A stretch of 64,000 nt of DNA from Betaproteobacteria bacterium (GTDB lineage Bacteria; Pseudomonadota; Gammaproteobacteria; Burkholderiales; Rhodocyclaceae): NCBI GenBank assembly GCA_012026885.1, contig VEPL01000025.1, forward strand, positions 170,585 to 234,584, in the 5' to 3' direction. The translations under genes were made by a program, and so were the position numbers. The notes under the pieces were generated by a model that was not told the DNA's origin, did not search any database, and saw only the letters and a program-made list of their open reading frames with translations. Below are positions 18,404 through 25,930 of this stretch, one piece after another (within the stretch, counting starts at the first letter, position 1; every line of letters begins with the position of its first letter).

Positions 18404-19069
18404 ATGGTCAGGAAAGTCGACAAGCAGGAACTCGAGAGCGCCATCCGCCGCAAGGTGGCGCAGACCTACGAGCCGGTGAAGCCCAAGGAACAGCTCGGCT
18501 TCGTCCATCACAACGTCGATTGCATCGGCTGCCGCGCCTGCGAGATCGCCTGCAAGGACAAGAACGGGCTGCCGCCCGGGCCGCGCTTCCGCCGCGTCAT
18601 GTACATCGAGGGCGGCACTTATCCGGACGTGTTCGCCTACAAGGTGAACATGAGCTGCAACCATTGCGCGGAGCCTGCCTGCCTGCCCACCTGCCCGACC
18701 GGCGCGATCTGGAAGCGGCCGGACAACGGCGTCGTCGACATCGATTCGACGCTGTGCATCGGCTGCCGCCGCTGCGAGGCCGCCTGCCCCTACGGCGCGC
18801 CGCAGTGGGACCCGCAGGAGCAGGTGATCAAGAAATGCAACCTGTGCATCGATGAACTGCAGGCCGGGCGCAAGCCCTACTGCGTCATGGCCTGCATGAT
18901 GCGCGTACTCGACGTCGGGCCGATCGACCGGATCTGGCAGGGGACTTTCAAGACCACGGCCGTCGGGGCCGCCGACAAGGTCGTGCGCCAGGTGAAGAAC
19001 ATGGCCGACCCGGCGCTGACCGGGCCGTCGATCGCCTTCGTCCCGCACGGCAAGGGCAAGGTCGATTGA
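18404..19069 (+). CDS. DmsB-like four-cluster ferredoxin subunit
   Basis: The product is 221 residues and transfers electrons to the molybdoenzyme. Four cysteine clusters can be read: CIGCRACEIAC near residue 45, CNHCAEPACLPTC near residue 86, CIGCRRCEAAC near residue 118, and CNLC with CVMAC near residues 146-165. This is the DmsB/NrfC arrangement for four [4Fe-4S] centres. There is no signal peptide, so it is presumably carried out by the Tat signal of its partner. It starts 8 bases after the catalytic gene. No DmsC-type membrane protein or DmsD chaperone follows. Confidence 0.9.
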   Translation: MVRKVDKQELESAIRRKVAQTYEPVKPKEQLGFVHHNVDCIGCRACEIACKDKNGLPPGPRFRRVMYIEGGTYPDVFAYKVNMSCNHCAEPACLPTCPTGAIWKRPDNGVVDIDSTLCIGCRRCEAACPYGAPQWDPQEQVIKKCNLCIDELQAGRKPYCVMACMMRVLDVGPIDRIWQGTFKTTAVGAADKVVRQVKNMADPALTGPSIAFVPHGKGKVD

Positions 19070-19090
19070 GGCCGGCGCGCTTGCCGCCCG

Positions 19091-19124
19091 GCTGCGGTCA
19101 ACCCCGGAAAAGCGCCGATTTTCG
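19091..19124 (+). repeat. Dispersed GCGGTC[G/A]AC repeat, copy in intergenic DNA
   Basis: GCTGCGGTCAAC is followed after a short spacer by GGAAAAGCGCC and an A/T-rich tail. It lies about 70 bases upstream of the small membrane protein at 19195. It is one of eight copies in the window. Confidence 0.5.
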
Positions 19125-19194
19125 TGGCCCCCGCGACGGCGATTGTTGGTCCGCCGTGTATAGTTTCAACCCACTATCCTCCTGAGCACTGTCC

Positions 19195-19413
19195 ATGTTT
19201 GCCATCATCGTTGCCTTCATCCTCCTGCTCGCCGGCGTCGGCGTGATCTACCTGCTGCTCAAGAAAATGAGCGAGGACGGGATCGACATCGCGGCACCAG
19301 GCAGTTGCAAGCGCGGACGCTGCGAGGTGCCGGTCCGCCAGGCGCTCGAGGATGCCGGCGAGGCGCCGCAGCAATTCGCGGAAGAGACCGGCCAGGGCAG
19401 GCGGGGCGCCTGA
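19195..19413 (+). CDS. Small single-helix membrane protein of unknown function
   Basis: The product is 72 residues. The first 22 form one strongly hydrophobic helix (FAIIVAFILLLAGVGVIYLLL), and a short charged tail follows with a CKRGRC pair of cysteines near residue 40. It has no recognised family. The ATG is the only sensible start, though the ribosome site is weak. The neighbours give no clue: it follows the DmsB-like gene by 125 bases with a dispersed repeat between them. Coding is supported by codon phase and the clean membrane helix. Confidence 0.55.
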   Translation: MFAIIVAFILLLAGVGVIYLLLKKMSEDGIDIAAPGSCKRGRCEVPVRQALEDAGEAPQQFAEETGQGRRGA

Positions 19414-19543
19414 TCGGCACCAAGGGGAAGGCTGCCCCTAAGACAGTGTGAGTGGCGTGCGGCGCAGCAGCTATCGACCCTTTGCGGGCATTCTGACCTT
19501 AAGAAAGCGGACGTGGAGCACGACCCATCGCCAGAAGGTTTCG

Positions 19544-20191
19544 TTACATCTGCGTGTTAGGCGCGTCCCCACGTGGTGAGGTAACGCTTGGAAAGCGGTA
19601 CCAAATTTTGTCGCCCTGCCACACGGGCAGCGCAAGGTTTATTACGGCGCCTTTGCCTATTGTGTGCAGCACGATTAGTGATCCATCCACAGATTTCCGA
19701 AGCCAGAGGAAATCGCTATGGAAACCAACAATCAATAGACCGGGCGCGCCTCCCCCTCCAACATCGTACCTTCGACCGAGGCGAACGAAACCTTCCTGAC
19801 AAAGATAAGTCTCGGCGACCACGCGATCCCCCTTGGAAGCATAGGAATCCTTCGTCACCTTTGGTTGGCGCCAGGTCGACACCTTTGTCCCTTCCCTAAA
19901 CGACTCAACCTCAACGAAATCAAATTCAGGTCCTCTGACGACGACCGCATCAGCATTCGTAGAGCTTGGTAGAGCTGGATGTAAGAGTTGAGTTAGTGAA
20001 ACACTCCCGAGAGGGCTTCCATCTGGCGTGGTCGCGATCCCAACATCTGAAAAACGCCCAGCGATTGACGGGCACTCCTCAAGCGCCGTGTTAGCCACCG
20101 CAAGCAGAGGGAAGCTCTCGGGATATGCTGGGATTACCGAACAGCTCGGCAACATTGCCGCGACAATCGGCAGCAGCCAGATCATCCGCAT
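19544..20191 (-). CDS. Predicted lipoprotein of unknown function in lower-GC DNA
   Basis: The product is 215 residues, beginning with a lipoprotein signal (WLLPIVAAMLPSC, modified Cys at residue 17). The mature part has two further Cys (ECPS, LCQEGF) and mixed beta-type sequence; no family is recognised. Base composition is visibly lower in GC than the flanking genes, and the 130 bases before it and 280 bases after it (20192-20471) contain no gene apart from a terminator. This suggests an acquired or relict segment. Confidence 0.6.
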   Translation of the reverse strand: MRMIWLLPIVAAMLPSCSVIPAYPESFPLLAVANTALEECPSIAGRFSDVGIATTPDGSPLGSVSLTQLLHPALPSSTNADAVVVRGPEFDFVEVESFREGTKVSTWRQPKVTKDSYASKGDRVVAETYLCQEGFVRLGRRYDVGGGGAPGLLIVGFHSDFLWLRKSVDGSLIVLHTIGKGAVINLALPVWQGDKIWYRFPSVTSPRGDAPNTQM

Positions 20192-20411
20192 GATGTTGTG
20201 CTGTCTGTAATGGTCATAAATCGCGCCCGAATTACCGGTGAGCAGGGTGCTGAGACTAGAAACAGAGAGCCAATTGTCCGCTAGTCCCGCGTGCTACTCA
20301 ACAAGCTCGCTCCAGGGCACTCTGCAAGTGCCGCATTGGAGCAAAAGCCGGCTATGTCTGTTTCTGGGCGCTTGCAGACTCTAGAAACCCCACACGTCTC
20401 GCCGGATTGCC

Positions 20412-20442
20412 AAAAATAAACCCGGCCAAGCCGGGTTTATTT
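20412..20442 (-). terminator. Rho-independent terminator of the cyanophycin operon
   Basis: AAACCCGGC, a short loop and GCCGGGTTT form a perfect stem. On the minus strand it is followed by TATTTTTGG. It lies 30 bases past the cphA stop, ending the minus-strand cyanophycin genes. Confidence 0.85.
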
Positions 20443-20471
20443 GATTCTCGAGCGAGCGATGGCATCGCGGC

Positions 20472-23045
20472 TCAGCCGTTTTCGCGAATCCGTCCGGCGA
20501 TGTGGGCCAGCGCCTCCTCGACCTGGTCGATCAGGATCAGGCACAGGTCGCCCGGTTGCAGGCGGGCCAGCGCGGCATCGATCGCGACGAATTCGCCGTC
20601 GATCGCATCGACCTGCCGGGTCCGGCTGGCATTGGCGAGGCCTTCGCGCAGCAGGGCGATGACCTCGCCATCGGCGCGCCCGCGCTGACAGGCATCCTGA
20701 TAGAGGATGACGTCGTCGAACGCTTCGCCGAGGATCTCGGTTTGCTGGCGGATGTCCTCGTCGCGGCGGTCGCCGGCGCCGCTGATGACCACCGAGCGGC
20801 GCCCGGCTGGCATGGCCTCGACGGCGTGCACCAGTGCCTGGATCGCGTCCGGGTTGTGCCCGTAGTCGGCGATCAGCGTCGCACCCCGGTAATCGAAGAC
20901 GTTGAAGCGGCCGGGGGCGTTGGCGGCGTCGCTGACGAAGCCCGCCAGCGCGCTCTCGATCACTGCCCAGTCGTAGCCGAGCGCCCAGCCGGTAGCGGCG
21001 GCGGCCATCGCGTTCTCGACCTGGAATCCGATGGTGCCATTGCGGGTGAGCGGGATCTGGGCGAACGGGATGCGCCGCTTCTTGCGCCCTTCCTGACAGA
21101 TTAACGCGTCGCGCTCGGCGTAGAGCACGCGCTCACCCTGGGCCCGGTGGGTGGCGAGCACCGGGTTCGCCTTGTCGCGCGCGAAGAAGATGACGCGGCC
21201 CGGACAATGGTTGGCCATGCGCGCGACGATCGGGTCGCCGGCGTTGAGCACGGCCGTGCCGCTCGGGGCGACGTTTTCGACGATGACGCGCTTGATGACG
21301 GCCAGTTCGTCGACGGTCGTGATGTAGTTGAGGCCGAGGTGGTCGCCGACGCCGATGTTGGTGACCACGGCGACGTCGCACACGTCGAAGCCGAGGCCTT
21401 CGCGCAGCAGGCCGCCGCGCGCGGTCTCGAACACGGCGGCGTCGACGTCCGGATGCATCAGGACGTTGCGTGCGCTGCGCGGCCCGGAGCAGTCGCCGTC
21501 GTCGATCTGGCGGCCCTGGACGTAGATGCCGTCGGTGCTGGTCATGCCGACGCGCAGGCCGTTGCTTTCGAAGATACGGCCGATCAGCCGGCTGGTCGTC
21601 GTCTTGCCGTTGGTGCCGGTGATCGCGACGACCGGGATGCGGCCGTCGTCGCCGGGACCGAACATCATGTCGATGATGGCGCGGCCGACATCGCGGCCCT
21701 TGCCGAACGACGGGTCGAGGTGCATGCGCAGGCCGGGGGCGGCATTCACTTCGACGATGCCGCCGCCCTGGTCCTCCAGCGGCTTGAGGATGGTGTCGCA
21801 GACGACGTCGATGCCGGCGATGTCGAGGCCGACCGTCTGGGCGGCGGTGACCGCGGCCGCGGCGAGGTCGGGATGCACGTCGTCGGTGACGTCGGTGGCA
21901 GTGCCGCCGGTGGAAAGATTCGCGTTGTTGCGCAGCACGACGCGCACGCCGCGCGGCGGCACCGAGTCGGCGTCATAGCCCTGTTCGGCGAGGCGGGCGA
22001 GAGCGATCTCGTCGAAGCGGATCTTGGTCAGCGAGGTGGCGTGGCCATCCGAGCGGCGCGGATCGCTGTTGACGATTTCGACCAGTTCGCGCACCGTGTG
22101 CGTGCCGTCGCCCACCACCAGCGGCGGGTCGCGGCGGGCGGCGGCGATCAGCTTGTCGCCGATGACCAGCAGGCGCCAGTCGTGGCCGGGGAGATATTTC
22201 TCGACCAGGATGTCATCGCGGAACTCGATGGCGACGCGGTAGGCGTGGCGCACCTGCTCCTCGCTCGTCAGGTTGACCGAGATGCCCTTGCCTTGGTTGC
22301 CGTCCTGCGGCTTGACGACGACCGGGAGGCCGACTTCCTGCGCGGCGGCCCAGGCGTCGTCCTCGTCGGCGACCGGTCGGCCGAAGGGGACGGCGACGCC
22401 GGCAGCGTGCAGCAGGTTCTTGGTCAGTTCCTTGTCCTGCGCGATCGACTCGGCGATGGCGCTGGTGAAGCTGGTCTCGGCAGCCTGGATGCGGCGCTGC
22501 TGGCTGCCCCAGCCGAGCTGGACCAGGCTGCCCTGGGTCAGGCGACGGAAAGGGATGCCGCGGGCGACCGCAGCCGAGACGATCGAGCCGGTCGACGGGC
22601 CGAGGCGGATGTCCTCGTCGATTTCACGCAGTTCCTTCAGTGTGCCGTCGAGGTCGAACGGGGTATCGTTAAGTGCCGCCAGGCACAGTTGCTCGGCACG
22701 CTCGAAGGCGAGGCGGCCGACGTCTTCCTCGGTGTACTCGACGACCACCTGGTAGACCCCGGTGTCGACCGTCTGGGCCGTGCGGCTGAAGGTGACCGGG
22801 CATCCCGCCTGGGCCTGCAGCCCGAGGGCGCAGAATTCGAGGGCGTGCGCCATCGACACGGTATCGAGATGGTCGGCCGGGATGAGGTCGCCGAGTTCCG
22901 GGAAACGCTCGCGCAGGCGGGTTTCGAAGCCGGGCAGTCCGGCGATGGCGGACTCGTTGCCCTCGCAGGTGACGATGGCCTGAATGGCGGTATGGCGGCT
23001 CCACAGGTTGGGGCCGCGCAGGGCTCGGATGCGGGAAACGTCCAT
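20472..23045 (-). CDS. cphA: Cyanophycin synthetase
   Basis: CphA polymerises aspartate and arginine into cyanophycin, a nitrogen store. The 857 residues show the full plan: an N-terminal domain, an ATP-grasp domain with VVVKPQDGNQGKGISVNL near residue 245 and VEVNAAPGLRMH near residue 430, then a Mur-ligase-like domain with an intact P-loop GTNGKTTT near residue 497. A complete C-terminal domain (DYRGATLIADYGHNPDA and beyond) follows. It lies 17 bases downstream of a shorter paralogue on the same strand, and the operon terminator follows it. Confidence 0.96.
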   Translation of the reverse strand: MDVSRIRALRGPNLWSRHTAIQAIVTCEGNESAIAGLPGFETRLRERFPELGDLIPADHLDTVSMAHALEFCALGLQAQAGCPVTFSRTAQTVDTGVYQVVVEYTEEDVGRLAFERAEQLCLAALNDTPFDLDGTLKELREIDEDIRLGPSTGSIVSAAVARGIPFRRLTQGSLVQLGWGSQQRRIQAAETSFTSAIAESIAQDKELTKNLLHAAGVAVPFGRPVADEDDAWAAAQEVGLPVVVKPQDGNQGKGISVNLTSEEQVRHAYRVAIEFRDDILVEKYLPGHDWRLLVIGDKLIAAARRDPPLVVGDGTHTVRELVEIVNSDPRRSDGHATSLTKIRFDEIALARLAEQGYDADSVPPRGVRVVLRNNANLSTGGTATDVTDDVHPDLAAAAVTAAQTVGLDIAGIDVVCDTILKPLEDQGGGIVEVNAAPGLRMHLDPSFGKGRDVGRAIIDMMFGPGDDGRIPVVAITGTNGKTTTSRLIGRIFESNGLRVGMTSTDGIYVQGRQIDDGDCSGPRSARNVLMHPDVDAAVFETARGGLLREGLGFDVCDVAVVTNIGVGDHLGLNYITTVDELAVIKRVIVENVAPSGTAVLNAGDPIVARMANHCPGRVIFFARDKANPVLATHRAQGERVLYAERDALICQEGRKKRRIPFAQIPLTRNGTIGFQVENAMAAAATGWALGYDWAVIESALAGFVSDAANAPGRFNVFDYRGATLIADYGHNPDAIQALVHAVEAMPAGRRSVVISGAGDRRDEDIRQQTEILGEAFDDVILYQDACQRGRADGEVIALLREGLANASRTRQVDAIDGEFVAIDAALARLQPGDLCLILIDQVEEALAHIAGRIRENG

Positions 23046-23062
23046 GAACTCGTATCCTGGGT

Positions 23063-25315
23063 TTAGCGGGCAACAGCCGGTCGCTTGGCGGCCAGCGGTC
23101 GGGTAGCGCCTCGCGAGAGGACGGTCACCTGGTCGGGCAACTCGAGGCCGAAGGTCTTGACCCCGGTGACGAGGACGTCGTGGTCGAGGCCGAGGCCCCA
23201 GCCGGCGGCGACGCCGGCCAGTACGTTGGCGATGTGGGCGGGCTTCCTGGTCTTGCCGATATAGGGCGCATCGACCAGCCGGCAGACGCGGATTTCACTG
23301 CTGCCGGAGCGCAGCACGATGCGGTTATCGACGACGGTGACGCCACGCCTGCCGGCGGCGAGGTGGGCAGCCAGCACCGGGTTGGCCGGGTCGAGGGCGA
23401 AGAAGATCACCTCACCATCGCACAGCTCGGCGAAATCGGCGACCAGTTCGTCCTCGGCATTGAGGACAGCGCAGCCGCCGGGTAGCACGACGTCGACTTG
23501 GCAGCGGTAGATGGAGCGCGGCGTCGTGTAGTACTCGCCGCCGGTCGGCTGGACGTCCCAACGCGAGAGGTCCTCGCCGGCGGAATCGATGTTGGTGACG
23601 ATGCCGACCGCGCAGCGGTCGTAGGACAGGCCATCGCCAAGGATGACCGGGGCGCCGTTCTCGATCACGGCCGCTTCGACAGCGCGGTTGAGCAGCAGGC
23701 GGCGGCCGCCTGTCCAGTTCGCCGCGTCGCTCTTCTGGACCTGGCGGCGGCCGAGGTAGATGCCGTCGCTGCAGGCCAGCCCGACATGGCGTCCGGCCAG
23801 ATAGAGGAAACGGGCGACCAGCTTGGCGACGGCCTTGCGCCCATGCGTGCCGGTGACGCCGACCAGCGGGATGCGGCCGGATTCGTCCGCGGCGAACAGG
23901 TTGTCGACAATGGCCTGGCCGACCGGGCGCGGCTTGCCGATGCCGGGCTTGATGTGCATGAGCAGGCTGGGGCCGGCGTTGACCTCGACGATGGCGCCGC
24001 CCTGCTGGCGGAGCGGCTTGGAGATGTCCTCGCAGACGAGGTCGATGCCGGAAATGTCGAGCCCGACGACGCGTGCCGCAAGCGAGACGAGGGCGGCGGT
24101 TTCGGGGTGGACTTCGTCGGTGCAGTCGAAGGCGTGGTTGGCGTTGCGCTGGATCAGCACCTCGCGTCCCAGTTCCGGAACGCTGTCGGCGGCGAGTCCC
24201 TGGCGTTCGAGTTCGATGCGCGCGGCCGTGTCGATGCGGATCACCGACAGGGGGTGCAACTCGGTGGCGCCGCGGCGTGGGTCGGTGTTGATCTGGCTGT
24301 CGATCAGATCCTGTACCGACGACGTGCCGTCGCCGGTGATGGTGACCAGGTCGCTGCGGTTGGCCGCCACGAGCTTGCCCCCGACCACCAGCAGGCGGTG
24401 CTCGATGCCGGGTATCGAGCGCTCGACGAGGACGCCCGAGCCTTCCTCGACAGCGACATCGTAGGCCTTGATCACCTGGTCGCGGCTGGTCAGGTCGATG
24501 AAGACGCCACGTCCGTGGTTGCCATCGGTCGGCTTGACGACGACCGGATAGCCGATGTCCTCGGCGGCCTCGACCGCGTCTTCGGCACTGTCGACCTCGC
24601 GGCCTTCCGGTACCGGGACGCCGACCGAGGAGATCAGTTCCTTGGTCAGGTCCTTGTCGCGCGAGATGGTCTCGGCGATGGCGCTGGTGCGGTCGGTCTC
24701 GGCCGTCCAGATGCGGCGCATCGCAGCGCCGTAGCCGAGCTGGACGAGGTTGCCGTCGGCGAGCATGCGGAGCTCCGGGATGCCGCGGGCGGCGGCGGCG
24801 CCGACGATGGCGGCCGTGGACGGGCCGAGGTACTTGCGGTCGACCTTGCGCTTGAGCGTGTCGACGACGTCGGCGACATCGAATTCCTGCCCCTCGACCG
24901 CAGCAAGAATGAGGGCGATGCCCTGGTCGAGTGCGATGCGCGTGATGTCATCCTGCCAGTTGCGGATCGCCAGCTTGTAGACACCGCGCTCGCTGGTCTC
25001 GCGGGTGCGCCCGAAGCCTCCCGGAAGTCCGGCCAGGGTCATCAGCTCGAGGGCGACGTGCTCGAGGACGTGGCCGATCCACGTGCCTTCCTCGAGGCGG
25101 CGCAGGAAACCGCCGCGTTCGCCGTAATTGCAGCGGTGCTCGACGAGCGACGGCAACAGGCCGGTCAGGCGCTCGTTGAACCCGGGCAGCTTGTCGGACG
25201 GGTAGTCCTCGAATTCGCCGATGTCGATCCAGGCCTCGAACACCGGACGGTAGGTCCAGATGTTGGGACCGCGCAGGCTGATGATGTCGCGGATGATGAT
25301 GTCTTTTTTCTTCAT
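23063..25315 (-). CDS. cphA': Truncated cyanophycin synthetase paralogue (CphA' / CphA2-like)
   Basis: This 750-residue protein is related to the downstream CphA across the N-terminal and ATP-grasp domains (VVVKPTDGNHGRGVF, IVEVNAGPSLLMH). Two things differ. The Mur-ligase P-loop reads GTHGRKAV where CphA has GTNGKTTT, so the Lys and Thr of the Walker A motif are displaced. The protein also stops at the end of the central Mur domain and lacks the C-terminal domain present in CphA. Known CphA2 enzymes are shortened in this way and join beta-Asp-Arg dipeptides; a similar role or a partner role with CphA is inferred. The start MKKKDIII (ATG 25315) is preferred over the ATG at 25357. Confidence 0.88.
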   Translation of the reverse strand: MKKKDIIIRDIISLRGPNIWTYRPVFEAWIDIGEFEDYPSDKLPGFNERLTGLLPSLVEHRCNYGERGGFLRRLEEGTWIGHVLEHVALELMTLAGLPGGFGRTRETSERGVYKLAIRNWQDDITRIALDQGIALILAAVEGQEFDVADVVDTLKRKVDRKYLGPSTAAIVGAAAARGIPELRMLADGNLVQLGYGAAMRRIWTAETDRTSAIAETISRDKDLTKELISSVGVPVPEGREVDSAEDAVEAAEDIGYPVVVKPTDGNHGRGVFIDLTSRDQVIKAYDVAVEEGSGVLVERSIPGIEHRLLVVGGKLVAANRSDLVTITGDGTSSVQDLIDSQINTDPRRGATELHPLSVIRIDTAARIELERQGLAADSVPELGREVLIQRNANHAFDCTDEVHPETAALVSLAARVVGLDISGIDLVCEDISKPLRQQGGAIVEVNAGPSLLMHIKPGIGKPRPVGQAIVDNLFAADESGRIPLVGVTGTHGRKAVAKLVARFLYLAGRHVGLACSDGIYLGRRQVQKSDAANWTGGRRLLLNRAVEAAVIENGAPVILGDGLSYDRCAVGIVTNIDSAGEDLSRWDVQPTGGEYYTTPRSIYRCQVDVVLPGGCAVLNAEDELVADFAELCDGEVIFFALDPANPVLAAHLAAGRRGVTVVDNRIVLRSGSSEIRVCRLVDAPYIGKTRKPAHIANVLAGVAAGWGLGLDHDVLVTGVKTFGLELPDQVTVLSRGATRPLAAKRPAVAR

Positions 25316-25451
25316 GCTGGTTTCGCCCGGCGCTCGTTCGCCGCGTAGTGGAAACATGGGGCAGTTGGCAATTATTAACGCTTTCGCGCAGCCGTGGATT
25401 ACCCGCGGCGAAAAAATGTCACAACCCGGTACGCGCCGTTACACGCGGCGT

Positions 25452-25922
25452 TCACAGGAAGCGGTCGAGCAGCTTGCGGCTGTGGCGGTCGAGCTGGCCG
25501 ATGTCGCGCACGAGGAACTGGATGCCGTGGCTGTCGGCTATCAGCAGGCGGGTGCGCGAAAGGCGGCGGATGTCCTCTTCGCCCTTGAGCACCAGGTCGG
25601 CTTCGCCGCGGTCGGTGACGACGCGCCATGTGCTCGGGCAGGCGAAGCTGGAAACGTCGGTGATGCGCTCGATCTCGGGGACGAATTCGCGGCTGGCCAG
25701 TTCTTCCTCGATCAGGGCGCGGGCGGCGGGCGGCAGGTCGGCGAGGCGTTCCACCCAGCCGACCTCGTGTCCCTCGAAGCTGACCAGCGACAGGCCCTCG
25801 TCCGGGGCGGCGATGGGGAAGGCGCGCACCGGCGTCACGCCCTTGTGGCGCTCGCCGTTTGCGGCCGTCAGGACGAGTCGACCGTAGCGGTCGCGCTGCA
25901 ACTGGAAGTCGGTGTTGGCCAT
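25452..25922 (-). CDS. DUF1854 protein associated with cyanophycin metabolism
   Basis: The product is 156 residues, soluble, without a signal peptide. It contains the family segments RAFPIAAPDEGLSLV near residue 30 and a tail IADSHGIQFLVRDIGQLDRHS. DUF1854 proteins recur beside cphA genes and an ABC exporter in betaproteobacteria; the biochemical role is unknown. The start is MANTDFQLQRDRYG (ATG 25922), 8 bases after the ABC gene, so the two are one transcript. About 136 bases separate it from the truncated cphA paralogue. Confidence 0.85.
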   Translation of the reverse strand: MANTDFQLQRDRYGRLVLTAANGERHKGVTPVRAFPIAAPDEGLSLVSFEGHEVGWVERLADLPPAARALIEEELASREFVPEIERITDVSSFACPSTWRVVTDRGEADLVLKGEEDIRRLSRTRLLIADSHGIQFLVRDIGQLDRHSRKLLDRFL

Positions 25923-25930
25923 GGCGCTGC

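Noticed and set aside
14983..18453. A 1156-residue open frame on the minus strand opposite the pentaheme, DmsA-like and DmsB-like genes
   Set aside because: It is a GC-driven shadow: its translation is Arg/Asp/Leu/Val-rich without domains, while the plus strand has clear Tat, Mo-cofactor, heme and Fe-S motifs.
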